A stretch of DNA of 64,000 nucleotides from Chitinophagales bacterium (GTDB taxonomy: Bacteria; Bacteroidota; Bacteroidia; Chitinophagales; Saprospiraceae): contig JAFLBP010000026.1 in assembly GCA_017303875.1 (NCBI GenBank), positions 1 to 64,000 on the forward strand, given 5' to 3'. Shown piece after piece: positions 8,462 through 16,897 of this stretch. Within the stretch, counting starts at the first letter, position 1, and each line of letters starts with the position of its first letter. The notes under the pieces were generated by a model. It worked only from the letters and a program-made list of their open reading frames with translations, ran no database searches and had not been told where the DNA came from. Position numbers and translations under genes: made by a program.

Positions 8462-9019
8462 CTAAAGCTTTACCCATTTCAAACCTTCGAGCTGATCTTC
8501 AAAAAAGCGCTCAAAATTTTTTACCTCCTGCGGGGCATCGGTAATATCAGTGCAGTGAAACTGGCGCCCGCCATAGGTCAGGGAAAGATAAATGGCCGGA
8601 ACGCCCGGCAGCATATTGTTTCCGCCGCGCGGGTAATAAGAATCCGTTCTGAATATACCTGAAACGGCAGCTTCTTCCAATAACAGCTGAATCCACTGTC
8701 GGCTCACTTTAGCCTCGAAAGTTCCCATCCGGGTAACATAAGCCTGGCCTTTCCACAGGGCACGTCCATCCGACCAAATTTCAGCCACATAGGCCGGGCA
8801 CATGCCGTAACAGGTATCGCGGGCAATGCGTGCAATAAGTACATTTCCGTCCTGATCTTCTTCTACCGGCGGATCTTCATCTTTTTTGACCACCGGCGGC
8901 ACAAATCCGCGATGCTTGATCACGGAGTTGTCCGGCTTTTTTCCGGCTTTTGCCGAATGGCAGGCCGGAAGCAGCAGGTTAGCGCTCAGCAAAAGAAAGG
9001 AATACAGCAGTACGCGCAT
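8462..9019 (-). CDS. Lipoprotein with DUF6438-like domain
   Basis: A 185-residue protein with a lipoprotein signal (hydrophobic N-terminus ending LLLPAC, lipidated Cys at residue 20). The mature part contains 'IARDTCYGMCPAYVAEIWSD', which matches the start of the DUF6438 family (I-x-R-x-x-C-x-G-x-C-P-x-Y). Two closely spaced cysteines may form a disulfide. The biochemical role of the family is unknown to me. The gene lies 5 bases downstream of rlpA and is probably in the same transcript, suggesting an envelope function. Confidence 0.75.
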   Translation of the reverse strand: MRVLLYSFLLLSANLLLPACHSAKAGKKPDNSVIKHRGFVPPVVKKDEDPPVEEDQDGNVLIARIARDTCYGMCPAYVAEIWSDGRALWKGQAYVTRMGTFEAKVSRQWIQLLLEEAAVSGIFRTDSYYPRGGNNMLPGVPAIYLSLTYGGRQFHCTDITDAPQEVKNFERFFEDQLEGLKWVKL

Positions 9020-9024
9020 ATGGC

Positions 9025-10029
9025 TTACAGGGTGCTGAGGTCAACAATGAAGCTGTCTTTGTAACCCTTCTTTTTTGCTAATTTGTATTGTGCATCTGCA
9101 CTGGCCTTATCGCCAAAGGCGCCGATAATTACTTTGTACGTGGTAACATCGGCGGAGGCATTGTAGCTGGAAAGTACCAGCGATTTGCCCGGCCATTGGC
9201 TTTCAATTTTTTTCACAATCGGCAACACGTTATCGGCGTCCAGCAGGGTGCTGACCTGAATGCCAAACCCTTTTTTCTGAGCCTCTGTAATGCTGACTTT
9301 GAAGAGGGTGGTTTGGGGCGGTTCAGGTGTGGTTGTGACCGGTGCCGCCGCGCCTTTGGCCGTGGTATTGGCCGGTGTGGTTGTTACGGTTTGCGGACGC
9401 GGGTCGGGAGCGGGGCTGCTGGTGCTGTATTGTGCCGGACGAACGGCGGCGCTGGCAGTTGCAGGCGCGCTCGCGGCGGCAGCTTGCTCATGGCTTTTGA
9501 TGAGCTGTGTGTTGCGTACGGTGGCGGGAGCGCTGCTCACGCCTTTGGCCGTAGTGGTGCCTGGGGTGCTGTATTGGGCGGGTTGCGGAGCAGCGGGTAC
9601 AGCACCGGTTGTGGGTGCTTCTGCAGGCAGAATTTTTTCTTTGGTCGGGCCTGTTTTTTCTTCGGCGGCCTGTTCAACTTTTACACGTGCCACACCTGCC
9701 TTGATGAGGCCAATGGATTCGGCGGCAGCGCGGGAAATATCCACCACATAACCTTCGTGGAAAGGGCCGCGGTCGGTGACGCGCACGATTACGGAGTAGC
9801 CGTTGTCGAGGTTGGTTACTTTCAGTTTGGTACCGAAAGGATAGGTTTTGTGCGCGCAGGTAAAATCTTCCTTATTGTAAGGTTCTCCGCTGGCAGTTTT
9901 ACGGCCGTGCAATTTGTCGGCGTAATAAGCGGCTTTACCATATTCTTCCCCGTTGTAGAAAGCACTGAGGCCCATCCAAAGGGTGAAAAGTAAAGCGAAT
10001 GTGGCGAATTTTGACAGTTGGATACGCAT
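9025..10029 (-). CDS. rlpA: RlpA family septal-ring lytic transglycosylase with SPOR domain
   Basis: A 334-residue exported protein. After a signal peptide (cut near residue 25) comes a double-psi beta-barrel RlpA domain. It begins EYGKAAYYADKLHGRKTASG, contains FGTKLKVTNLDNG and VTDRGPF, and ends VVDISRAAAESIGL, including the conserved DRGPF motif with the catalytic Asp. A long Ala/Pro/Thr-rich linker (about residues 130-240) leads to a C-terminal SPOR domain that binds denuded glycan strands at the division septum. RlpA cleaves naked glycan chains during cell separation (known for the family). A TATCTTTG promoter element precedes the gene. The downstream DUF6438 lipoprotein is probably co-transcribed. 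Confidence 0.9.
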   Translation of the reverse strand: MRIQLSKFATFALLFTLWMGLSAFYNGEEYGKAAYYADKLHGRKTASGEPYNKEDFTCAHKTYPFGTKLKVTNLDNGYSVIVRVTDRGPFHEGYVVDISRAAAESIGLIKAGVARVKVEQAAEEKTGPTKEKILPAEAPTTGAVPAAPQPAQYSTPGTTTAKGVSSAPATVRNTQLIKSHEQAAAASAPATASAAVRPAQYSTSSPAPDPRPQTVTTTPANTTAKGAAAPVTTTPEPPQTTLFKVSITEAQKKGFGIQVSTLLDADNVLPIVKKIESQWPGKSLVLSSYNASADVTTYKVIIGAFGDKASADAQYKLAKKKGYKDSFIVDLSTL

Positions 10030-10061
10030 GTGAGATTGATTTCAGGAAATAAAAAGTCAGG

Positions 10062-10069
10062 CAAAGATA
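10062..10069 (-). promoter_or_regulatory. Bacteroidota-type promoter -7 element (TATCTTTG)
   Basis: CAAAGATA on the plus strand; TATCTTTG on the minus strand lies 32 bases upstream of the rlpA ATG (10029) and matches TAnnTTTG. Confidence 0.55.
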
Positions 10070-10099
10070 AGGAAAACGAACGCAAATTGTTTTTTCGTA

Positions 10100-10942
10100 T
10101 TACCAGTCGCCTCCTGCGCCGCCACCGCCGAACGAACCGCCGCCAAAATCGCCGCCGCTTCCCCAGTCGCTACCGCCACCACCGCCGCCGCCCGACCATC
10201 CGCCACCGCCGCCGATCCAGGGACTGCCGCCGATGATCCATCCGCCGCCGCGGGGCCAGTTGTCGTCATGGTCCCGGTGATTGCGGTCGTCGTTGCGGTA
10301 CAGTTTGCCATTTTTACGGGCGCGCCAGATGGCAAAAACGATGATAAAGATGAGGCCGAGGAAAACGATCAGGATGACAAAGCCTGCGGTGGCATCGCCG
10401 GCCTGATCTTTCGGGTCGGCTTTAAATTCGCCGCCCAGTGCTTTGGTGATATCGGTAATACCGGCGTTGATGCCGTCGGCGTACTGCTGATTTTTGAAAT
10501 AGGGTGCAATGGTATTGCGAATGATCCGCGCGGCCAGTACATCCGGCACAGCGCCTTCGGTGCCGTAGCCTGTTGCGATGTAGATACCCCGGTCGGGTGG
10601 CTGCGACTTGATGAGCAGGATAATACCGTTGTTTTTGTCTTTTTGCCCGACGCCCCAGCGCCGTCCCAATTCCACGGCGTACATGGCTTTGTCGTAATCG
10701 CCCAGATCGGGCCGGATCATGACGACAATTTGCGTTGAGGTGCTGTCGAAGTAGCGGCGCAGGCGTTGTTCCATGGCTGCTTTTTCTCCGGGTGAGAGCC
10801 AGCCGGAGTAATCGTGCACATAAACGGCGGGTTCGGGCTTTTTAGGAAAAACGGCCTCATTGTCCTGCGCCTGAAGCGTCAGCAAGCCTGCCGGCAGGAG
10901 CAGCGCGGCAAGGAGTAGTCTGAAAATCAAGCGTTTAACCAT
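10100..10942 (-). CDS. TPM-domain (TLP18.3/Psb32/MOLO-1-like) membrane protein
   Basis: A 280-residue protein starting at ATG 10942; the longer open frame (to 11278) is a shadow of the neighbouring gene. Signal peptide, then a TPM domain (YVHDYSGWLSPGEKAAMEQR through TQIVVMIRPDLGDYDKAMYA to DRGIYIATGYGTEGAVPD), about residues 30-170. A membrane helix follows (FVILIVFLGLIFIIVFAIW) and the tail is very rich in glycine (GGGGGWSGGGGGGG and similar). This architecture is the classic partner of LemA. The family is linked to envelope maintenance or to repair of membrane complexes, but its chemistry is unsettled. Its start overlaps the stop of the next TPM gene by 8 bases, so the LemA-TPM-TPM genes form one operon. 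Confidence 0.85.
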   Translation of the reverse strand: MVKRLIFRLLLAALLLPAGLLTLQAQDNEAVFPKKPEPAVYVHDYSGWLSPGEKAAMEQRLRRYFDSTSTQIVVMIRPDLGDYDKAMYAVELGRRWGVGQKDKNNGIILLIKSQPPDRGIYIATGYGTEGAVPDVLAARIIRNTIAPYFKNQQYADGINAGITDITKALGGEFKADPKDQAGDATAGFVILIVFLGLIFIIVFAIWRARKNGKLYRNDDRNHRDHDDNWPRGGGWIIGGSPWIGGGGGWSGGGGGGGSDWGSGGDFGGGSFGGGGAGGDW

Positions 10943-11360
10943 AAATAATTTCGTCGGGGAGTTCATTGTGGCCGTCGAGGGTGTCGCTTGGGAAATGGGT
11001 TTGCAACTGACGTCCGATGAGTTGAATACACTGCACGACCCCTTCGGCAGCTTCATCGCGGCGGAAATGATCGCGCAGCAATTGCTTTTCGGTTTCCCAG
11101 AAGCCATAACCGACTTTCTGGTGAATACCGATGTCGCCCCAAATGGCAAAATGCCTGGATTTGGGAGCGAGGTAGAGCAGCACGGCATTTCGGTTTTGCG
11201 TGTTGTGCATGCCGAAAAGGTGGAAGACCTCTTCTGCGCGTTCCACGGGGTGGTCGCGCAGACAGAAATCTTCCACATACAGGCGTATTTCGCCGCTGGT
11301 GCCGCGTTCGGCCTCCTGAATGGCGCCGACGATACGCGCTTCTTCGCTTTGTGTAAACAT
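10935..11360 (-). CDS. Second TPM-domain protein
   Basis: A 141-residue soluble TPM-type protein with no signal peptide or membrane anchor. It carries the domain's core pattern: SEEARIVGAIQEAERGTSGE at the N-terminus, RNAVLLYLAPKSRHFAIWGD in the middle, then GYGFW. It lies between lemA (8 bases upstream) and the membrane-bound TPM protein (overlapping 8 bases), the usual three-gene order lemA-TPM-TPM in Bacteroidota. The cytoplasmic location and short length fit the paired small TPM proteins of such operons. Confidence 0.85.
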   Translation of the reverse strand: MFTQSEEARIVGAIQEAERGTSGEIRLYVEDFCLRDHPVERAEEVFHLFGMHNTQNRNAVLLYLAPKSRHFAIWGDIGIHQKVGYGFWETEKQLLRDHFRRDEAAEGVVQCIQLIGRQLQTHFPSDTLDGHNELPDEIIYG

Positions 11361-11368
11361 TGCGTGGT

Positions 11369-11962
11369 TTAGAATTTTACTTCGGGCGCTTTATCAGAGC
11401 CGGGAGCCGATTCGAAGTAACCGCGCGGGCTAAAGCCGAACATGCCCATGAAGAAGTTGTTCGGGAATTTACGGATGGTGCCGTTGTACTGTTGCACGGC
11501 GCCGTTGAAGTCTTTACGGGCGATGGCAATGCGGTTTTCCGTGCTTTCTAATTGTTGTTGCAGGTCGCGGAAATTCTGGTTGGCCTGCAGGGTAGGATAC
11601 TGCTCGGAAACCATCAAGAGGCGTCCAATAGCGCCCGACAGCGACTGCTGGGCTTGTTCGTAGCGCTGGATATTTTCAGGCGTGAGGTCGTTGGGGTCGA
11701 TTTTCATTTGTGTAGCAGATGCGCGGGCGCTCACAACGGCTTCGAGGGTGCTTTTTTCAAATTCGGCAGCTCCTTTAACGGTGTTGACGAGGTTCGGAAT
11801 AAGGTCGGAACGGCGTTGGTACTGAGTTTCAACCTGCGACCAGGAGGATTTTACTTTTTCATCAAGACCTACGGCGCTGTTGTAGGATCCGGCGCCACAG
11901 AAACCGAATACCAGCAGGACGCCGATAACGATGATTGGAACGAGCAATTTTTGCAAATTCAT
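11369..11962 (-). CDS. lemA: LemA family protein
   Basis: A 197-residue protein with one N-terminal membrane helix (LLVPIIVIGVLLVFGFCGAG) followed by the LemA helical domain. The hallmark SWSQVETQYQRRSDLIPNLV is at about residues 40-59, and further along are the LTPENIQRYEQAQ and YPTLQANQNFRDLQQQL segments. The ORF is open to 12073, but ATG 11962 begins the helix directly and is preferred. First gene of the lemA-TPM-TPM operon. The function is not settled; the conserved linkage suggests a membrane-organising or stress role. Confidence 0.92.
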   Translation of the reverse strand: MNLQKLLVPIIVIGVLLVFGFCGAGSYNSAVGLDEKVKSSWSQVETQYQRRSDLIPNLVNTVKGAAEFEKSTLEAVVSARASATQMKIDPNDLTPENIQRYEQAQQSLSGAIGRLLMVSEQYPTLQANQNFRDLQQQLESTENRIAIARKDFNGAVQQYNGTIRKFPNNFFMGMFGFSPRGYFESAPGSDKAPEVKF

Positions 11963-12106
11963 AGTTTGGAATGGTTTGGTAATGTTGCTTATGAAAGGAT
12001 GAATGTGTGGGGAGCCACAAACACCCGCCAAGGTAGGGGAATTTGAAAAAATGATGCGTATTTTTTCGAGCAAAACAAGGCGGCGGCGGTACGGGAGGCG
12101 CAGATT

Positions 12107-12871
12107 TCAGGACAAATTGCGCAGCGCCGCCACCAGTATACCGCAGGCAACGGCGGCATTGAGCGATTCGGCCTGCCCCCCCGCCGGGCGGGGAATGTTC
12201 CAGCGCCGCGTCAGCGCTTGCTCGGTTTCAGGCCCGATACCGCGGCCTTCATTGCCAATAATTAGCAAGCCGGCGGCGGGTATTTTTTTATCCCTGTAAA
12301 TATTTTCGCCGTCGAGCAAGGCGCCGCAAATGGCCGTGCCGGGTGTTTGCAGGGCCAGCAGTTCGGTCAACGGAATTTCCAGACAGGGTACGCGCAAGGC
12401 TGCGCCCATACCGGCCTGCACGGCTTTGGGGCCGAAAAAGTCGGTTGTATCGGGTGAGCAGAACACGGCGGGCAGCCCGAACCAGTCGGCCACGCGGAGG
12501 ATGGCGCCGAGGTTTCCGGGGTCTTGCAGACCGTCGAGATAAAGGCACCAGTCGCGGGAGGGCAGGGTAGGGTCGGGTGTGTTATCCGGGAAATTTGCGA
12601 GGGCAAGCACCTTGTTGGGGGTTTGCAGGGCGGATATTTTTTTAAGCTCGGCTTCGGTGACCGGATTAAATTTATTTAAAAATGGTTTGAGCGGGGCCAT
12701 ATTTTCTTCGGCCCAACGTTCTGTACCAAAAATGGTATCTACGGGGATGCGCTGCTGGTTCAGGAGTTCCGCGACCATTTTTTCCCCTTCTACCGTGAAC
12801 TTTCGGTACTTTTGCCGGTACTTTTTCACCTGCAACGCGTTGAGTAATTTCGCCTGGTTGTGCGATACCAT
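12107..12871 (-). CDS. TrmH/SpoU family RNA 2'-O-methyltransferase
   Basis: A 254-residue SPOUT-class methyltransferase. The N-terminal 90 residues form the substrate-binding domain (KYRKFTVEGEKMVAELL). The C-terminal SPOUT domain has the three signature motifs: DPGNLGAILRVADWFG (motif 1, with the catalytic Arg), LLIIGNEGRGIG (motif 2) and IPRPAGGQAESLNAAVACGI (motif 3). It transfers methyl from SAM to a ribose 2'-OH in rRNA or tRNA; the exact target is not readable. The start (12871) is only 4 bases from the divergent tamL start (12876), so the promoters must lie inside each other's coding region. Confidence 0.92.
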   Translation of the reverse strand: MVSHNQAKLLNALQVKKYRQKYRKFTVEGEKMVAELLNQQRIPVDTIFGTERWAEENMAPLKPFLNKFNPVTEAELKKISALQTPNKVLALANFPDNTPDPTLPSRDWCLYLDGLQDPGNLGAILRVADWFGLPAVFCSPDTTDFFGPKAVQAGMGAALRVPCLEIPLTELLALQTPGTAICGALLDGENIYRDKKIPAAGLLIIGNEGRGIGPETEQALTRRWNIPRPAGGQAESLNAAVACGILVAALRNLS

Positions 12872-12875
12872 ATTT

Positions 12876-15293
12876 ATGCCTGGATTGATCTTTAAACGGC
12901 TCGCAGCTTTTCAATGGACGGTGGTTTTACTGCCGCTGCTGCTGCTTTCCTCCTGCAATGTTACGAAGCATTTGGACACTGCCAAAGGAGAGCGCTTTTT
13001 AATCAAAAATACCATTGAATTTGATGCCGGCCGTAAGCTCTCGCTTTCGGAAAATACGGCCCTTCAATACGAATATGGTTCTTACTTCCGGCAAAAACCC
13101 AACAAGCGGCCGCTGCTGCTGCTCAAACAACCCTGGCGTGTTTGGCATCATTACCGCTTTCAGCACCGGAATTCCCGTTACGCCCGCTGGGTCAATAAAG
13201 TAATTGCCGAACCGCCCGCCATTTATGATGAAAATCAGGCGGTGCGCACGGCTAAAAACTTGGAACGGCACCTGCAAAACCAGGGCTACCTGAATGCTAC
13301 CTGTACGTTTGAAACCAAAACCTCCGGGAAACTCAAAAAAGACAGCAATACGGTGTACAAACCCTATATCGCTGCCAAATATACCCTGCACTTCGGCCCA
13401 CTGCACACCATTGAATCGGTAAATATGACGGCGCAGGACAGCAACCTGCTCAAAATTATCCGTGAACTGCCGGAACCTTCCCTGCTCAAACCCGGCAAAC
13501 CGCTCGACCGCGCCCTCTTTGATCAGGAAAAACTGCGGATCAGCGCCGCGCTCAAAAACAGGGGTTACGCTTACTTTGGCCCTAATTTTATCCGCTATTC
13601 GGGCGATAGCACCGGCACCCGAACGCGCATCACATTAGATGTGCTCAACCCGGGCGATACATTGCGGCATAAAGTGTACACCCTGAACAAAATATATGTT
13701 TACCCGGCATTTATTCCGGATTACAACTTCATCCGGGAAGATACTACCCTGAACGGCATTTACTACTGCACCACGGAACCCAAATTCAATATCAAACCCA
13801 AATACCTCTCGCGCTCCATCTCCCTGCAACCCAGCTGGCCTTATCTGCAACGCGAGTTTGATAAAACCAACCGAAACCTCAACGGATTAGGCGTCTATCG
13901 TTTTGTGTCGATCAAGCCGGTTCCCGATTCTACCGCGGCAGACAAACTCGACGTTATCATCAACCTGACCCCCAACGACGAAATTTCTACGGAATGGGAT
14001 GCCGATTTTAACTCCTCCACCAGTTCCGGCTCTTTGGTACAGAACCTGATCGGCGCGGCGGCTTCCTTTACCTTTCAGCACCGGAATTTGTTTCACGGCG
14101 CCGAACACTTCAGCAGCAGCGTGCGCTACAATATTGAGTTCGACGTCAGCCAGCGCAATAACCTGATTTTTTCGCAGCAAATCAAGTTGCAAAACGACCT
14201 GGTTTTTCCGCGCTTTTTTGATTATCTGGGCATTTGGGACGGGCTGCATCGGCTCAAATTAGGCAAACGAACGGCAGTGGGTGATGAACTGTACAACCGT
14301 ATGCGCAATGAGAGCCGCTCACGGGTTGCCTTGAGTTATAACTTCCTGAATGTTACCAATTTCTATTATTACAACCTTTTTTACGCCACCTATGGTTTTG
14401 ATTTGCGGAGTAGTCAGGAGCATCAATATTCCATAGATCATATCGGGATTGACGTGTTGCAGCCTGAGTTCGGACAGAACTTTAGTCCGAATGAATTTTT
14501 AAGAAAAAGCTTTGGCAATCAGTTGTTTACGGGCTTTTTACTGCGCTCGTTCAGCTACACCTTTGCCGGAAGGCCCAATCGTTTTGGGGAGCGCTGGGGG
14601 TATCGGATGAGCAGCGAGGTGTCGGGTCTGGAAATTCTGGCGCTCAACCGCCTTTGGGCAATTCCCTTTGGGCGGCAGGAGTGGAAAGTGGGCAACCTTG
14701 ATTATGCGCAGTATTTCCGCATGGAAATGGATGGTACTTATACCCGCGATTTTTCTGAAAAGCTGAGTGCAGCCGTCCGGGTTGGTTCCGGGGTGGCGCT
14801 GGCTTTTGGCGATTCGCGCACCGTGCCATTTGTCAAGCAGTATTTTATTGGCGGGCCTTCGGGTTTGCGGGCCTGGCGTATCCGGGAGTTGGGGCCGGGC
14901 GGTTTCCGGGACCCTAACGGACCTACCCGGGCGCCCTTTTTTCAATCCGGCGATTTCAGGTTTGAGTTTAATGGCGAGCTGCGTTTTCCCTTGTTCTGGT
15001 GGTTTAAAGGCGCTGTTTTTGTAGATGGCGGTAATATTTGGTCGCTGGATCAGAACGACGCCCGCAAAGACGCACGTTTGAGCCTGAATTCCTATAAAAA
15101 TATCGCCTTGGGCACCGGCGCGGGTATTCGTTTCGACTTTTCCTATGCGGTCATTCGCTTAGACTGGGGCCTGAAATTGCGTTATCCCTACCAGCCGGTG
15201 GAAGGGCGGAACTCCTACTGGACGCCCAATCTGATCTCCAAACTCCAATTGCGCGATTTTGTAACCAACTTGTCGGTGGGCTACCCGTTTTAG
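12876..15293 (+). CDS. tamL: TamL: lipoprotein-type Omp85 (BamA/TamA) outer-membrane assembly factor
   Basis: An 805-residue protein starting at ATG 12876 with a lipoprotein signal (VVLLPLLLLSSC, Cys 27). The N-terminal half contains POTRA-like repeats (KTSGKLKKDSNTVYKPYIAA region, ALKNRGYAYFGPNFIRYSGD). The C-terminal half is a 16-strand-type Omp85 barrel with the conserved FIGGPSGLRAWRIRELGPG motif (the RxRxRELGPG region), ending with an aromatic strand (SVGYPF). A lipidated N-terminus is characteristic of TamL, the Bacteroidota version of TamA, which works with TamB in moving or assembling outer-membrane material (family knowledge). The open frame to 12579 is upstream read-through of the divergent gene. 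No tamB is in the window. Confidence 0.85.
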   Translation: MPGLIFKRLAAFQWTVVLLPLLLLSSCNVTKHLDTAKGERFLIKNTIEFDAGRKLSLSENTALQYEYGSYFRQKPNKRPLLLLKQPWRVWHHYRFQHRNSRYARWVNKVIAEPPAIYDENQAVRTAKNLERHLQNQGYLNATCTFETKTSGKLKKDSNTVYKPYIAAKYTLHFGPLHTIESVNMTAQDSNLLKIIRELPEPSLLKPGKPLDRALFDQEKLRISAALKNRGYAYFGPNFIRYSGDSTGTRTRITLDVLNPGDTLRHKVYTLNKIYVYPAFIPDYNFIREDTTLNGIYYCTTEPKFNIKPKYLSRSISLQPSWPYLQREFDKTNRNLNGLGVYRFVSIKPVPDSTAADKLDVIINLTPNDEISTEWDADFNSSTSSGSLVQNLIGAAASFTFQHRNLFHGAEHFSSSVRYNIEFDVSQRNNLIFSQQIKLQNDLVFPRFFDYLGIWDGLHRLKLGKRTAVGDELYNRMRNESRSRVALSYNFLNVTNFYYYNLFYATYGFDLRSSQEHQYSIDHIGIDVLQPEFGQNFSPNEFLRKSFGNQLFTGFLLRSFSYTFAGRPNRFGERWGYRMSSEVSGLEILALNRLWAIPFGRQEWKVGNLDYAQYFRMEMDGTYTRDFSEKLSAAVRVGSGVALAFGDSRTVPFVKQYFIGGPSGLRAWRIRELGPGGFRDPNGPTRAPFFQSGDFRFEFNGELRFPLFWWFKGAVFVDGGNIWSLDQNDARKDARLSLNSYKNIALGTGAGIRFDFSYAVIRLDWGLKLRYPYQPVEGRNSYWTPNLISKLQLRDFVTNLSVGYPF

Positions 15294-15336
15294 CGTAGTC
15301 AAAGTTAGCTTTACGGGAGTAGATGTGACTTAGGGG

Positions 15337-15344
15337 TAGATTTG
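15337..15344 (+). promoter_or_regulatory. Bacteroidota-type promoter -7 element (TAGATTTG)
   Basis: TAGATTTG matches TAnnTTTG and lies 48 bases before the ATG of the DUF937-OmpA gene (15393). The upstream-extended frame starting at 15342 overlaps it, supporting the 15393 start. Confidence 0.55.
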
Positions 15345-15392
15345 CGTCGGAACGGCGCAAAACAAACATACACATCACAAAACAAACCTACC

Positions 15393-16604
15393 ATGTCGAA
15401 CTTACTTGACTCGCTCAAATCTTACCTCACGCCCGAACTCATCGGCCAGGCTGCTGCTGCATTTGGTGAAAATGAAAGCGGCGTCAGCAAGGCTGCTTTG
15501 AGCCTGGCGCCTACCATGCTCGCCGGATTGCTGAACAAATCCAATGATCAGCACGGATTGGAAAGCGTGTTCAGCCTCATTTCCAAATTCGATTCCGGTG
15601 TGCTGGATAATCTCGGTGGACTGATCGGCGGCGGCAACCTCGCCCACAATGATCCTAAAGATGCCGCAGGTGAAATTCTGGGTCATTTATTTGGCTCCAA
15701 AGTGCCGGCCATCAATAACTCCGTTGCGGCATTTTCCGGTGTAAAATCTTCTACGGTTTCGTCGCTGCTGGGTCTTGTTGGTCCGCTCGTAATGGGTTGG
15801 CTGAGCAAAAAAATCAATACAGAAGGCCTGAGCCTTTCCGGTTTGATGAATTTCCTGGGTGGAGAAAAAAATGCCATTCTTGGCGCGCTGCCCGGTGGCG
15901 TTGGCGCCCTGTTGGGCTTTTCCGGCGCCAATGTTAGCGACAATACCAGCGTGGAAACACCTGCTGCCGGCGGCACCCGCTGGCTCTGGCCCCTGCTCCT
16001 GCTGCTTGCCCTGGCGGCCGGTATCATGTACTACCTGAAAAACTGCAAAGGCGAAGTAAAAGCCTCTGAAAAAGCAGTAACCGCTGTGATTGATTCAACG
16101 GCCATCAAAGCTGCTGCGGTTGCTGAAGCTGCTAAAAATGCGACTGCGGGCTACATGAAAAAATTGGCTTCGGGCTTTGAGATCAAAGGCAATGCTACGG
16201 GCATTGAAAGCCAGTTGATCGCCTTCATCGAAGATGCTGCCAAGCCGGTGGATAAAACAACCTGGTTCAACTTCGATCGCCTCAATTTCCGTACCGGCAG
16301 CGCCGAATTGGACATGGAAAAATCTCAGGATCAGCTGACCAATATCTACGAAGTATTGAAAGCCTTTCCGAAGGTAAAAATTCGCGTCGGCGGCTACACC
16401 GACAATACCGGTAACAAAGCAGCCAATATGAAACTCTCCACCGACCGCGCCAACAATGTGATGAATGCCTTGGTGAAAATGGGCATCGATAAAGCCCGTC
16501 TGAGCGCTGAAGGTTATGGCGACCAACATCCGGTTGCTTCCAACGATACGGAGGAGGGCCGCGCACAAAACCGCCGCATCGCCGTCCGCGTAACCGAAAA
16601 ATAA
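15393..16604 (+). CDS. DUF937-OmpA domain fusion membrane protein
   Basis: A 403-residue protein. Residues 1 to about 165 match the DUF937 type: glycine/leucine-rich helices such as SKAALSLAPTMLAGLL, repeated 'LLGxxGxLVMG' segments and hydrophobic helices. A membrane segment lies at about 197-216 (WLWPLLLLLALAAGIMYYL). The C-terminal ~110 residues form an OmpA-like peptidoglycan-binding domain (FRTGSAELDMEKSQDQL, VGGYTDNTGNKAANMKLS, ending AQNRRIAVRV). So a cytoplasmic or membrane DUF937 part is linked to a periplasmic domain that grips the cell wall. Fusions of DUF937 with OmpA are seen in Bacteroidota; the role of DUF937 is not established. A heptanucleotide palindromic array begins 2 bases after the stop. 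Confidence 0.8.
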   Translation: MSNLLDSLKSYLTPELIGQAAAAFGENESGVSKAALSLAPTMLAGLLNKSNDQHGLESVFSLISKFDSGVLDNLGGLIGGGNLAHNDPKDAAGEILGHLFGSKVPAINNSVAAFSGVKSSTVSSLLGLVGPLVMGWLSKKINTEGLSLSGLMNFLGGEKNAILGALPGGVGALLGFSGANVSDNTSVETPAAGGTRWLWPLLLLLALAAGIMYYLKNCKGEVKASEKAVTAVIDSTAIKAAAVAEAAKNATAGYMKKLASGFEIKGNATGIESQLIAFIEDAAKPVDKTTWFNFDRLNFRTGSAELDMEKSQDQLTNIYEVLKAFPKVKIRVGGYTDNTGNKAANMKLSTDRANNVMNALVKMGIDKARLSAEGYGDQHPVASNDTEEGRAQNRRIAVRVTEK

Positions 16605-16606
16605 AT

Positions 16607-16897
16607 ATCAGTTATCAGTTATCAGTTATCAGTTATCAGTTATCAGTTATCAGTTATCAGTTATCAGTTATCAGTCAGCAGTTATCAGTCAACAGTTAGC
16701 AGTGAGCAGTTAGCAGTGAGCAGTCGACAGTTATCAGTCAACAGTTAGCAGTCAACAGTTAACAGTTAGCAGTTAGCAGTCAACAGTGAGCAGTCGACAG
16801 TTATCAGTGAGCGGTCAGCATTATTTTGTTGACTGGTAACTGCTCACTGTTGACTGCTCACTGTTGACTGCTCACTGTTGACTGATAACTGTTAAAT
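16607..16897. repeat. Heptanucleotide palindromic array, NNNCAGT unit, between convergent genes
   Basis: Left arm (16607-16825): ten near-perfect TATCAGT units, then units of form NNNCAGT where NNN is CAG, CAA, TAG, GAG, CGA or TAA. Right arm (16835-16897): the inverse, ACTG units (ACTGCTC, ACTGTTG, ACTGATA). The 7-base phase is kept while the first three bases vary. The array fills the whole gap between two convergent genes. It can fold as a long imperfect hairpin. See the family finding. Confidence 0.9.

Noticed and set aside
10942..11278. Longer N-terminus of the membrane TPM protein (start at 11278)
   Set aside because: The extension is the out-of-frame reading of the preceding TPM gene; ATG 10942 starts directly with a signal peptide.
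12579..12875. 99 extra N-terminal codons of TamL
   Set aside because: They are antisense to the divergent methyltransferase; ATG 12876 begins the lipoprotein signal.
16607..16897. Possible CRISPR array
   Set aside because: Unit is only 7 bases and units are contiguous with no unique spacers, and no cas genes are present.
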